Source: Larix kaempferi (taxonomy: Eukaryota > Streptophyta > Pinopsida > Pinales > Pinaceae). From it: a DNA stretch of 64,000 bases. The translations under genes and the position numbers were made by a program. Below are positions 33,223 to 45,249 of the stretch, piece by piece. Where the stretch lies: contig BSBM01000047.1 in NCBI GenBank assembly GCA_027924585.1, positions 26,232,501 to 26,296,500 of the forward strand, read 5' to 3'. The notes beneath the pieces are model-generated. The model was not told where the DNA came from. It ran no database searches and worked only from the letters and a program-made list of their open reading frames with translations. The number at the start of each line of letters is the position of its first letter. The stretch's first letter is position 1.

Positions 33223-34061
33223 GAAGAGTACATGTATCAACGTTACATAGAAATTTTTTACAAGAGGTAGCCGGGTCACAATGCCATTCTTTCGTTCAAT
33301 ACTTCTTGCTACCAAATCAAACAGGTCTGTTGATTCTTCATACCTAGGTAATCATGCAAGCAAGCTTTTCCTATGAGGATATGGGTATGTTTCTCATCCT
33401 GCTTCGCACTTGGTTACATTGGAAAATTTCTTACACTTGAATAGTTTTTCTTCTCTTTTTAGGTAAACTAGGATATTATGTAAATAAATAAAAATTTGCA
33501 TGTGATTAGTTAGCTTTTCATGCAACTTCATTTTTTTGTTTTATTTTTTAATAAAAGAATTGAGAAGAAGAAAGTATTAAGTGATTTTAAATCAAAACAA
33601 CTTAAAACTTTGTTTCTCTTATTACGTACATAATTCAGCCTACTCTTCATAACATTTGCTCAAGATCAAAATTTAACACATTATCGGGATTTGCTTAAAT
33701 TTTAAAGTCTATACAGTAATACCCATAGGTAACTTGTACATCCTAAATCCATAATCAAATCCTGTTGTTTAAATGTCTTTATCAAATAGTAGTAGGAGAG
33801 TGAATGAATATTTTTACTTGTGATGGAACACTACTGAAACCTTATATGAAAAAGATAGACCAAGGGACTAGAGAACACCTTTAAGTCATTCTCTTTTGAC
33901 ATGATATAATTTTAGGCTATTTTAAATGTTACTCATGGGTTAAATTTGAAATTTTGAGTCATATGTTTAGAAAATCTAAAACACTCTTGTACCAACCGAC
34001 TTCCATGTACTTTATAAATAACAAATAAAAGAATTATATATATCTATTAAATAATTACAAG

Positions 34062-34275
34062 GCAAACCCGCTAGGGTACTGAACAGGCCTGCTGGCAGCA
34101 GGTCCATGCCAAGTAAAATTATACATAAGGAAGCTTAGTAAATACAAGCAAACTCGTCGGGGTACTGAACAAGCTCACTGGTAGTGGGGCTATGCTTGAA
34201 TAGTACCAAGGTAAACCCGCTGGGGTACTGATCAAGCTCGCTGGTAGCGGGGCTATGCTGGGTAAAAGAGACATC
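34062..34275. repeat. Three-unit minisatellite in the second internal region
   Basis: GCAAACCCGCTAGGGTACTG-type starts occur at 34062, 34148 and 34211 (spacings 86 and 63 bp). Each is followed by CTGGYAGYGGGGCTATGC. It lies upstream of the polypurine tract, as the minisatellites of the Copia element at 7721-9165 do. Confidence 0.75.
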
Positions 34276-34873
34276 ATAAAATTATTGCTATGCATATGGC
34301 CCAATCAAACGAATACCCCGAGTGCATATATATATGGTAAATCCAATCATTTACTTATTCGTCATTTGAGAATGGCCATAAGTTGAACTTAAGACCCTGT
34401 CATCTAATTCATACTATATATTGGATGTCATTGTCCTAGAAGTGGGACCCATAAGTGAAGAAGCCTAAACTGCTCAAATGTGAACTTTATCAATATTACT
34501 TGAATGACAGTAAGTCTTCGAAAATGTTAACTAGTTTCCTATGAGCTTTACAGACTATCTATACCCTTATGTTTCATATCTAAGGACACGAGGAAAAACC
34601 TCTACTATAACTCATATGGCCTTCGTGAGCTTAAATTTCTATTGATTGATTGAATTGTATGTATTAGGGAATCATAATTAGTATGATGTCATTTTGATCA
34701 TATCATAATATAGCATTGATACTTATTTTTCTCAAAAGTTCTAGTTTTTCTTAGAATAAATCATGTTGGCCTACTTTTTCGGAAAATTGTTGTTAACAAT
34801 ACTTGGGTGTCAAAATGAACAAATGTTAAAATTCAATTTATTGATGGCCCGAGGACGTGCCAATATTTGGTCT

Positions 34874-34888
34874 GGGGGAGAAGGATAA
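34874..34888 (+). promoter_or_regulatory. Polypurine tract candidate of the array element
   Basis: CTGGGGGAGAAGGAT is purine-rich and lies before the start of the right LTR. The exact LTR start is not defined by a clear TG here, so the boundary is approximate. Confidence 0.5.
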
Positions 34889-37800
34889 GTCTTTAGCTCC
34901 TTCTTCTTAGTGTTTTTTTAGAAGATCAACACTCATTATTTTCAGCTGTCTCCCTATATTTCTAGTAGCCTTAGTATTATTTTATTTCATCTTGACCTCA
35001 ATTCTACTTGTTAGAGATTAATAATAGTTACAATACTATATTGCGATTCTAATCCGAAATGACAATTGAAATCACATCTTTTGGAATATGAGATCTTTGA
35101 TAGACATATTAAGTCTGAAAATGAGCTATTCAAATTTCAAATTTTAGCCTTCAAAATAACATCAGCAAAATGAGCCATACTAATCAATCTCCCCACAACT
35201 TTTTATCTTAATTTTGTTTATCTTCCTTGCATGGGGAGATGAAAGATCTTTGGTTTGGGGAGATGATGTCTCCCAAATTTTCCATCTTCCATATCATTAG
35301 AAAGTCAAATATATGGGAAAGTTTGATTATAAAATGTGGTTTTTATATCGGATGGTATTCATTTTGTTCTAAGATGAGATCGTTAAAATTTTCATGGAAT
35401 TATTTTTTAGGAGAAGGAAAACACTATATATTTTAGTTAATTTTAGTTTTTAATACTTAGAATTGATTTTAAGTGATTTTGTTACTAATGATGAAATGTT
35501 GTGTTTCATAAATCACTTCTGCATTTCCAGCGCTCATTCTAGCACTAAAACTTTGGAAGATCGTGGATTATCATACTTCCACGTCACCAATCCAAATTCT
35601 TCCACATGGAGGAGTCGTCTATATGATTCTACATGGTGAGGAACCTATTAGAACTCACCCAACTCGCACATGTGAAGCATGGCACACGTGAAGTTAAATT
35701 TGTAAAATATTCCAGTCGACTATTTTGTGGAACAATTTTCGAAGTGATGAGTCAGAGTCTGAGAAATCAAAGACATTGGTTTTTCTCCTAGCATATCCAA
35801 TTGGGTCTGGATAAGATAGTTTTCCAAAAATCCAAATATTTCAAGAGATATCGGAGGTTCTTTAACTCAAATTTTCCCAAAGTGGTGAAAACCTAGATTT
35901 TGTGCTTAAATAGTTTGAACGAGTTACGAGTTTGAGATTTGGATTTATCCATCTCCAATGATTCTTTATGTATAAATAAATACTCACAGGCTTGATATGG
36001 GCACTCTCTCTTTGGTAATTTAGGTTAGATTGTTGGGGGAGAGTGAAGTGTTATCCATTTGTAATTTTTCAATTTTGATGGAATGGAAGAGATGACTGTT
36101 GTGTACATATTTTTGGCTTGATCTGATCTTCATTGACACTGTTGTCCACCTCGGAAGGTCCCCTCAGTTCCGGTAAGTGTTTTCATATTTCATCTGGTTC
36201 ATTAGATTAGTTGTAATTCATTGCATTTCTAAATTATTTATGTGTGGTGTGATTTTCATATTGCTCTTTTTTTCATGCAAGCATGAGTATGAATCTCAGT
36301 TTCAATATTGTGGATTGACTAGTTTCATAAGAATAATTTTAAGTTATTTTTATTTCAGCTAAGATAATTTAATTCAAGAAAGTGTGACTATTTCCATAGG
36401 ATAGGATACATAAATACATTTTATTCCTGATCATAGTTTGAATATTTTAGCTACAAATTGGCTTGATAAAATAGACCTTCGTGCTTTAGAGTGTAACAAC
36501 CATTAGAATTCAATTTGATTATGATTTTTCACAACAGTTAGATGGAAGGGTGATTTTAGAATGAGTAGATTTCATTACATTCTAAGCTGGTGACAGTGTG
36601 GTAAATTAGATTTATGGTTTCAACAATTCAGGCATTTGGATGAACAAGTGTGAGAAATATGTTTCAAGAGAGTTGGGATAATTTCAGCTTTAATTCAAGT
36701 TTTGTGTGATGGCTCTTTCCTTGTGTGATTTTAGACTGAGTTGGATTTTATTTCATTTTCAGCTGCCAGTTTAGGTTCATGATCCCTCCACCAAGATTCG
36801 GAATTTTATTATAATATTGAGTACACGAGTATGTGAGAATTATGGTTTTCGCAAATTGAAACTATGCATCAATTTTTGAATAGAAAGGTTTGAGTTTTGT
36901 AAAAGAGATATTCATATTATTTAACGCAAGTGGCCTTCGACAAGAAGGTTCTTGCTTAACAATACACACTACACACAAGTTCACATAGACAAGATGCAAA
37001 CAACATGCCAGAAGCTGGCTTATATTACTTCTCCGAATCGGTTACAATGCAAACTGCAAGGAAATGAAATAACTAACTAACTGTCGGCCTTAGCCGTTAC
37101 AACATAGAATTAACTGTGTGCTCTCTCAGTGTGTCTACCTCACCCTCTCTTGGTTCGCTGCGCAGCTCTGAGCTATGGCTTGGTCTTCTCTGCGTTCGGA
37201 AGTTGTGTGACTGTTCTCTCCAATCTACAGAACTTCTCCCTGAACTCTTCTCTTCTATGCTTGAATCTCAAAAATTCCAAGTACCTCAACTGATCCCAAA
37301 CTCCCTGGTCTTCTACTTTGCTACTGCTATTACCGAGACCACTGCGATACCTAAGACACGCATCCTCTGTCAGCCAATCCTTCCACGATCCTGTAGACCT
37401 GCAACTTTCAGTGCCCCTGTCATGTTGCACAACCTCTGCCTGTGATGACATCTATCATGTCTTCACCCACCTGCAATAACTGTCATTAGCTTCCTTAGCA
37501 ACCCCAAATGGTTTCCAAGTACTCTCCTTTACTTCTACGCATCCTTCTGACCCACTACAGTAAACCACTACATTGGCCATACTGTCCTCTATCAGCTTCA
37601 ACTCACCCTTCGGTTCCCTTAGCAACCCAAGGCTTTGCCAGTCCACTCCTTCCTCCTCGCTTGGCTCATGCCCAACTTATTGATATCGCAGTCTGACAAC
37701 ATGTCGACCTAACTACGACTCTGTGACAACTTGTAGACTATCGAATGTCATCTGTCGACTATTACATGTCGACTCTCGACTTCCTTTTGCACTCCTGTCG

Positions 37801-38750
37801 ACTGCTTCGATAATTCTCTGCTCAACTTATTGACTTCGACAAGTCAATCTGCTTCATGCACCAGTGGTCGTCGGCACTCCCTCTGGTTGGCTCCCTCATG
37901 TCAATCAACTTCGACTGATCTGCCTAGGCCCCGATGCCCCTGCATCATTATTATTCTCAGAAATTGAAGTTATGCATCATTAAGATTCATCATTAAAAAC
38001 AAGGGGTTGAGAAATGTCAATATGAGTTTATTGGTGAAGCTTCGTTTAATCTTTAGTCCCTTTTCTTTTAAAGATAATTTATATGGAATAGAAAACCATA
38101 GAAGAATTTAAAGTCTGGTGGTTGTTCGAGTTATTCAAGTTTAAGAGCGAATTAGAATCTTTGTACTATAAATGTATTGATGAAGGATGTTTTGATTTAG
38201 TTTGCTTGTTGGATTAATTTTTTAGATTTGTTTGTATGTCTTTAGCTTTGAATTCATTGTCTTATATTATTGATTTGTTTTTAGGATTAATTTTTGTTTG
38301 TGGGATTTAGATCTAGTTACTTAGTTTTAATACTTTTATTTTGCATGCATTTTATCTTCTTTAGATTACATTAATACTTTGTTAGGTAATTTATTTGGAT
38401 AAATGAATTATTATTTGAAGATTTATTGAGTGAGTTTTGATGTTCATTAAAATTGATGGGTTTGATTTTCTTGAACTTTAAATTTTTGTAGCTTCAATCA
38501 CCAACAGAAACATTTAAGGTCTAACTCGTCAGATATGGCCTGCTCATAGTAGGTTTCTTCCATACAATTTGAAGTTATCATTTTGTCTGCTTTTGTTTTC
38601 ATTCTTGTTGTGTGTTTATTGGCATTAATATTAGGTTAGACTAAATTATGTTAGACAACAATCCCGCACATACAGTTTCGACACCTCTAAGTCTACAGAT
38701 CTCGGTCGATAATTTAATGTCGTAAATACTATCATATATTTTTACCGAGA
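34889..38750 (+). repeat. Right LTR of the array, interrupted by a solo LTR
   Basis: Without the 1,026-bp insertion and its target duplication it is about 2.8 kb. It matches the middle LTR from 35610 and ends at TTTACCGAG (about 38747). There it meets the truncated Copia copy without a target duplication. It contains a TATA-like TGTATAAATAAA (35968-35979). Confidence 0.65.
36922..37947 (-). mobile_element. Solo LTR (1,026 bp) with 5-bp target duplication
   Basis: It is flanked by TTATT (36917-36921 and 37948-37952). The uninterrupted sequence is present at 28193-28210 and 31620. Read on the minus strand it starts TGATGCAGGGG and ends CACTTGCGTTA, with the final CA changed to TA. A TATA-like AGTAATATAAGCC is present near 37020-37032 on that strand. 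There is no internal region, so it is the recombination remnant of a full element unrelated to the other LTRs here. Confidence 0.78.
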
Positions 38751-39484
38751 GTCATCAACATTCTGGACACAAATTTTGGACAACATCATCATTGTTGGAT
38801 CATCTTCAATGCTAGAACATTATCAAAACTAGATCACCATCGTCGCTACTATATTAATCCTCGTCTCGTTGATCATTGATTAGTGATATCTCTCGAATCT
38901 ATCTGTCATAGGAATTTCTATAGAGCCAACCCTTTTTCATGTTGGATGTAGGCCTAACTCTCATCTAGGTCTTCAACATCTCCACGAGCAAGCCATCAAG
39001 TAGGTACAGTCCAGGACCACACATTACATTTCCACAAAAATCACCTGCGTCTCCTACTATCATCTCATCGTATCCAGATCATCTCATCATCACACACGGA
39101 GAGCAGCCTAGATGCACCCCTCATGTCCAACAGACCACCCGCATCTCCCACATAGTGGGTACATCGCAGAAGAACACCAAGTACATTACATCTCTCAATA
39201 GTCAGCCCATGTCTATAGCATGAGAGTACAACGTAGGAGCACCCCAAGTTCATTACGTCCCAAGGACAACCCACATCTTCCACCATGCGAGAACAACCTA
39301 GGCTCACACAAAGTGTCTTTGTGACCGGTGGACCTCTTAGTGTCTCTAGCATGGGAGTACAACCTAGGATCACCCCAAGTTCATTACTTCCCAAGGAACA
39401 CATGTGTCTTCCACCATGCGAGACCCAGCTCCAGTGCATCTACGTCTTCCAGTCTCATCACTCTCTCTTTCAAGGAACCTCGAT

Positions 39485-41298
39485 CTAGATAACACCAAGC
39501 ATCTCTATGAAGTATTCAAACTTCACTCTGGCTAATAGCTTGGTCAAAACATCGACCATGTACTCTTCAATCGCCACATACTGGAACTTCACTGCTCCTC
39601 TCTGCACCCTATCTAGGATATAGTGATACTTGATCTCAATATGCTTCGACTTGTCGTGGAACACTGGGTTCCTAGACAACTTCACGCAACTATGGTTGTC
39701 ACAGAAGATACAAGTCACCTTGAGCTCGAAATCAAACAAATCTGTCAGTATCTTTCAAAACCATATTGCCTCACAACTAGCCAAACAAGCTGCAACATAC
39801 TCTGCTTCGGCTGTACTCAGTGCCATGCATGACTACTTCCTTCTAAACTAGGAGATCATACTAGATACCATACTAAAGAAACATCCTAAAGTGCTCTTCC
39901 TATCTGTGGCACTACCAGCCCAATCCGAATCAACATAACCATGCAAGTTAATCTTTTGATTCACCTCATACTTGATCCCAAACTCAACTGTACCCTTCAG
40001 GTACGTCAATATAAGCTTTGCAACAATCAAGTGAACATGTCTCAAATCCATTAGGAATTGGCTCAGGGTGTTGACAACAAAGCATATGTCTGGCATTGTG
40101 TTTGTTAGGTACATCAATGAACCAATCATCTATTGATACATCGTGGCATCAACTGTCTCTGATGAAGCATCACACAGGAGCTTCAAGTTCAATGCCATTG
40201 GTGTGGCCATTTCCTTGCATTCCATCATTTCGAACCTATTCAAAATCTCTATTGCATACTTTCCTTGACCAAGGAAGATCCCATCCACACTCTGCCACAC
40301 TTCCATGCCTAAGAAATAATGCATCAACTCCAGGTCCTTCATATCAAACTCTGCTTAAAGCCTCCTCTTTGCATCTATAATCAGATCATCCTCACTTGTC
40401 AGGAATAGGTCATCTACATATAGTAGAAGTATCACTTGTCTTATACCCTCAACCTTGAAGTAAAGTTTGGAATCTGGTTTACTCTCGGTAAATCCTAATC
40501 TCATCAGGAAGTTGTACATCCTGTCATACCATGTCTTGGGTTCCTGCTTCAATCCGTACAATGCTTTCTTCAACTTGCACACTTGAGTCTGTTTGTCATG
40601 TGTCTTGAATCCCAGTGGTTCCTCCATGCACACTTCCTCTTCACTTACACCATTCAAGAATGTTGTCCTGACATCTATCTGGTGTACCTTCCATTTCATT
40701 ACTGTAGCCAATGCAAGTATAGATATGATGGAAGTGTATCTTGCTACAGGTGAAAATGTTTCCTCGTAGTCTATGCCTTCTTTATGGGAGAAGCGTTGTG
40801 ACACAAATCCTGCCTTGTGTTTTTAAATGCTACCATCTGCAGCATGCCTGATCTTGTAGATCCACTTCGAAGTCACAAAATACTTCCCTTTTGGTCTCAG
40901 AACTATCTCCCAGGAATCATTATTCATAATCAACTGGTACTCCTCAAACATGGAATCCTTCCATTCTTTCTTCTCTCCTGCTTCTTCATAGTTGGAAGGT
41001 TCTTTTTCAATGATGTCACATAGCAGGGAAGCACAACTAGAGTATGGTCTTGGTCTCTTTCTTTCTCTTTGCATCCCATCAGGAATTCCATACTTTTCTG
41101 CATATTGTATTTCTTGACGTGCCCATGCTGGTCTTCTCTTGTGGGAGTTCTTCTCACGAGGTGTATCTACAAGTTCTTGTGATTCTGTTATGTTGCGGTC
41201 TTCATGATCTTCTTGGATTGTCTCCTGAACCGTCGTCACTTGTTCTATGGGACAAGTCTCATCATTATTCTCTTGTGGGTGATGGTGTACGATATTTC
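39485..41298 (-). pseudogene. pol: Copia RT-RNase H with intact YVDD but several stops
   Basis: After the intron acceptor the frame reads NIVHHHPQENN, then KEPSNYEEA, EEYQLIMNNDSWEIVLRPKGK and SKWIYKIRHAADGSI. A stop at 40823 (expected Glu) precedes FSPVARYTSIISILALA and LYGLKQEP. The catalytic ILLLYVDDLFLT is intact (about 40420). Further stops separate the thumb (LGMEVWQSVDGIFLGQGKYA, 40130-40342), connection (MIGSLMYLTNTMPDICF), RNase H (YVDSDWAGSA, STAEAEYVA) and the end (ADVLTK as VDVLTKLL, 39485-39739). All domains are present; a handful of lesions inactivate it. It is a close relative of 9267-10665 and shows what that copy lost. Confidence 0.9.
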
Positions 41299-41712
41299 CT
41301 ACAAGTCAAATTCAGATGCATGATTAGAAACATTTCATGATCTTCAGAACAAATTCTTATGCATAAAGACATAGGTCACACAATTATGAATCTATCTTAG
41401 CCAAGGATTCAACACAACATTCATCCATATCCCGCATTTATATGGTAACTTTCTAGATTCCTTCCATCTCTACCAAAACATTATTAAGAGCATGCACTAC
41501 TCCCAACATGTCAGCAAAGACGTTTCATTCTAGATAAGTAGCAATGGAATCTTGTACAGTACCATAGGCCACTTACCTATCATATGCATATTAGTAGTGT
41601 ATTGTTCATTAATGCAAACATTCTAGTATGCATAATACATATCCTAAATCTAGGAACATAAGTATGTATACCACTAAGTAATTAGATATACAAGGAATGA
41701 CAATTCAAATAC
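41299..41712 (-). other. Candidate 414-bp GT-AG intron in Copia pol
   Basis: The donor is ATAA|GTATTTG (exon end 41713) and the acceptor GACTTGTAG|GAAAT (exon start 41298), with TTCTAATCAT about 30 bases before the AG. Joining the ends gives KI-R-NIVHHH in one open frame with the downstream RT exon, while the interval itself has stops in all frames. The length and landmarks match 10666-11080. Confidence 0.55.
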
Positions 41713-41956
41713 TTATCTTTGTTTGTTTGTTGGGTGGACTCCCTCTTGATATTTGCTTCCTTGCAGGAACTACTGAGTCTCTGACATAGTGTTCTTCTTC
41801 ATTTTCTGATTCTGAGGTCCTATTCCTTTCTTTCTTATGATCGGAAATGTTGAGCAAGTATTCTACACTTCTTCTTTGTTCTACAGTAGAATTTGTGTGT
41901 CCTTTCTTATGCATCCTAACCAATGTTGGAATGGATGAGAGGCTTCCATAGATCAT
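41713..41956 (-). pseudogene. Copia integrase C-terminal to RT linker fragment
   Basis: The frame reads SLSSIPTLVRMHKKGHTN..VEYLLNISDHKKERNRTSESENEEEH..ARKQISRGSPPNKQTKI. It is hydrophilic and acidic, as usual for the linker between integrase and RT. It follows directly on the protease fragment, so the integrase core was deleted at about 41955. Confidence 0.6.
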
Positions 41957-42359
41957 CGATCTTTATTTGTTTTCGAGAGTCCAACTTTGTAGTAGCTTCT
42001 CCTACTCCTTTCATGTAATAATGAAAGTCATCTCTACATTCAACTTATGAGGTGGAACCTTCTCAATGAACCCTTGTAACTTGTTACCTTCATTACAATA
42101 CATATTCTTCATCACTTGAAGAATATTCTTTTGGTCTTTTGTTTGTAGCTTCATCGTCTTCAGCAGTGTGAGCATGATGCCTCTTCTTGTTGGTCTTCTT
42201 GGAGGAGCCTTGATTTTTGGGACAATTTCTTGAGTAATCTCCCTTCTCATCACATGTGTAACATCTGATACCGGAGATATCCCTTATGGATTCATGATAA
42301 CTATTGGGCCTTCTATATTTTTTGTGATGATGTTCCTCCCTCTTTTTATGATTCTTCTT
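41957..42359 (-). pseudogene. Copia Gag zinc knuckle and protease fragment
   Basis: The frame after the nested element reads NHKKREEHHHKKYRRP, then the knuckle CYTCDEKGDYSRNC in which the zinc-binding His is replaced by Asp. A basic tail RHHAHTAEDDE follows, and a protease fragment (DDFHYYMKGVGEATTKLDS) in shifted frames. The DSGAS catalytic segment is missing. Confidence 0.7.
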
Positions 42360-42364
42360 AGTAT

Positions 42365-45249
42365 TGTGAAAATCCTCACAGTAGATCTAAGAGATGATGT
42401 ATACCTCACAAGAGTAATTATGATTAAGCAGGAAAATAGAAGAAGAGTGAACAATACAGTATAATGAGCAATAGAATAATATGGTACAGTAGAACTCAAA
42501 TAGAAGCAATAATAGTTCACACACACTAATTAATTAATCATAGTATGGACAAATAAATAGTACAATGGTAGAGAGGATTCGCATGCCTAAGGTGGCAATT
42601 CAAGTTAGCCTCTCAGAGTGACCATAAGATCAATAGAGTGTCATCGGAGAACAACTAGGTGTCCTCATGATCATCAGAGCACATCTGGAAGTCTTCATCA
42701 TCATCAATGGAGTCATCAATGCTCAAGTAACTGTCAACCATCAGTCAAACTAACTCTGGTAGGTGTAACTGAGTGTAACTGAGTGTAACTGAGTGTAACT
42801 AAGTGTAATTGAGTGTAACTGAGTATAAACTGAAGACAACTTGACTGGTAGGTGAAGAAGGGTGAGTTGCTTCCTAAAATCAAGGAAGAAGGGCGCATTA
42901 AGCAACTGGAGGGATAAAAATGAATAGTGAGAAGCTCCTGGGGGTTAGCTAACTAAGGGCTAGGTGCTGGACTGATGACTGGGATGCATGCAAACCCTAG
43001 AATGCATGAAAACCCTAAAAGTGCATGCATGACTGAAAATGTAAATGATCAAAATACTTGTGGGACTAGGATGGAGTATAGGAATATCCTAACACCCCCC
43101 CTTAATCCATCCTAGGCCCTGGTAACTAAGACCAAAGGTCACCCAATACAATGAATTATAACAGTCAATAAACTAAGAAAGTGGGAAAATTTCATGGGAA
43201 ACATACCCCCTCCTCAAAAACAGACTGTAAGGCACACACAAAAATAAATGCTCCAAACTCAAGCAAGTGTGATGCTTGGTCATATGTCTGGAGGTATCTT
43301 CTTGTTGGGAAGAAGTGGATCATGCTCAAAAAGCATGCGTTTGTACTTGCTCTTTAGTTCGAATGTGATGAGAACAAATTCAATAGTATGAGAATGATCC
43401 TTGAACCTGTGATTTGAATCAACTGAGGTAGGATCAAATTTTTGAATGTGTATATAGTTTTTTGTCTTCTCCTTCGAACCACCATGGGTGAGATTATGCC
43501 AAAAAGAACTATTACATGTTTGCTTGAAATCAAAATCAGATTTAAGACTTGAAAAATAGTTTCTTGAGATCTCCTTTGAACCAGCAGGGGTGAGATCAAA
43601 ACTATCATATGCATGAGAAATTTTCCCAAGCAGTAATTGCTTAGAACCCAAATTAGATACAAGACTTGAATCATGGTTTCTTGAGATCTCCTTTGAACCA
43701 TGAGAGGTGAGATCAAAACCAGTAGATGCATGATAAATATTCCCAAGCGAATGGCAATGGCCATATTCTTCAATGACCTTCTGAAAGCATGGAATTATGA
43801 TCATATAGTAGTATTAAAGAGGAGATAGCTGGAGAGGAGTGAATGCATTACCTTCAATAGATTTTTTGACCTCCGAAATAATAATGTGATCATGATGCAA
43901 ACCAACAGACTCTGGTGCAAGAGAGGATTTAGGAAATTCTACAATATCTAGAGTGTGAGCTGGCACAGAAAGAGAAGAAGGTTTGAGCATGAGTGGAGAA
44001 TCTGCAAGTTCTTTGTCAACAACTTCAATATGAGATGATATTGGTTCATGATCTGAGAGACCATCAAGAGTAGCAAATGCATCACTTTGTTTTCTTTCGA
44101 ATGGGTTAGGACCAAGTCCTTCATTCTTTCTGCCAAATTCTTCATCCAGGTGAGCCCATAGCTCTTGTGGAGTTTGAATATAAATAATGATTGGGAACAA
44201 TATGTAATCCGGCATAGTAAGCTTCATTCTTCCAATGTGCATGTCACCTTTATTCAACCAGTCAATCTTCTCTTCAGAGGATTTGAACTCTCTTTCAAAA
44301 TAACAATCAAAGAGATCATGGCTCTTCAAATATGCTATTATTTTTTGTTTCCATTCATCATAGTTGAATAGAGAAAGAGGAGTGATTTCTTCTAATTCTG
44401 GATACATTGAAGCTGTAGAAGACCTGCAAAAAACAATAGAGAATACTGCTGCAAAGATGCAGAAACTGTTGCAACTGCTGCACTCGAAATCTTGGTAATA
44501 ACCTGCAAAAAATTCTCAAGAATGGAGATAAACAATACTCTCAACATGCTCTGATACCATGTGAAAATCCTCACAGCAGATCTAAGAGATGATGTATACC
44601 TCACAAGAGTAATTATGATTAAGCAGGAAAATAGAAGAAGCGTGAACAATATAGTATAATGAGCAACAGAATAATATGGTACAGTAGAACTCAGATAGAA
44701 GCAATAACACTTCACACACACTAATTAATTAATCACAGTATGGACAAATAAATAGTACAATGGTAGAGAGGATTCGAATGCCTAAGGTGGCAATTCGAGT
44801 TATCCTCTCAGAGTGATCATAAGATCAATAGCGTGTCATCAGAGCACAACTAGGTGTCCTCATGATCATCAAAGCACAACTGGAAGTCTTCATCATCATC
44901 AGTGGAGTCATCAATGCTCAAGTAACTGTCAACCATCAGTCAAACTAACTCTGGTAGGTGTAACTGAGTGTAACTGAAGACAACTCAACTGGTAGGTGAA
45001 GAAGGGCGAGTTGCTTCCTCAAATCAAGGAAGAAGGGCGCATTAAGCAACTGGAGGGCTAAAAATGAATAGTGAGAAGCTCCTAGGGGCTGACTAACTAA
45101 GGGCTAGGTGTTGGACTGATGACTAGGATGCATGAAAAATGCATGCAAACCTTAGAATGCATGCAAACCCTAAAAGTGCATGCATGACTGAAAATGTAAA
45201 TGATCAAAATACTGGTGGGACTAGGATGGAGTATAGGAATATCCTAACA
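42365..45249 (-). mobile_element. Small non-autonomous LTR element, gag-like ORF only
   Basis: The LTRs are 42365-43094 and 44560-45249, both starting TGTGAAAATCCTCACAG and ending GGAATATCCTAACA. A 5-bp target duplication AGTAT (42360-42364 and 45250-45254) surrounds the element. On the minus strand the primer site TGGTATCAGAGCATGTTG lies inside the right LTR and GGATTAAGGGGGG inside the left. The internal region is only about 1.47 kb and has one gag-like frame with one stop. The element inserted in the zinc-knuckle linker of the Copia copy. The LTR length difference is largely a GAGTGTAACT repeat (about 42775-42830) expanded in the left LTR. Confidence 0.9.
43280..44407 (-). pseudogene. Gag-like reading frame of the small LTR element (one stop)
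   Basis: ATG is at 44405-44407. The first 197 codons (MYPELEEITPLSLFNYDEW, YLKSHDLFDCYF, LTMPDYILFPIIIYIQTPQELWAHLDEEF) resemble a Copia-type Gag N-terminal region (DUF4219/UBN2-like). A single TAA near 43814 and three more codons precede 174 codons in the same frame. This second part has two or three imperfect ~43-residue repeats with DLTxxGSKEISRN. There is no zinc knuckle and no pol domain. The repeated tail and the preserved frame suggest a functional structural protein until recently, mobilised in trans by an autonomous Copia element. Confidence 0.65.

Larger units (their letters stand above)
28061..38750 (+). repeat. LTR-internal-LTR-internal-LTR array of a non-autonomous gypsy-like family
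   Basis: Three LTR stretches end at 28990, 32426 and about 38747. The first two are followed by a primer-site-like TGGCATCGTTGTCGGGG. Two internal regions (28991-30328 and 32427-about 34888) are homologous over about 1.34 kb, including a small ORF. The leftmost LTR is only partly visible because the gypsy element at 18491-28060 lies inside it. The middle LTR lacks its start and the first internal region lacks its 3' part: one deletion joins 30328 to the equivalent of about 35605. There is no protease, RT or integrase. Confidence 0.78.
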
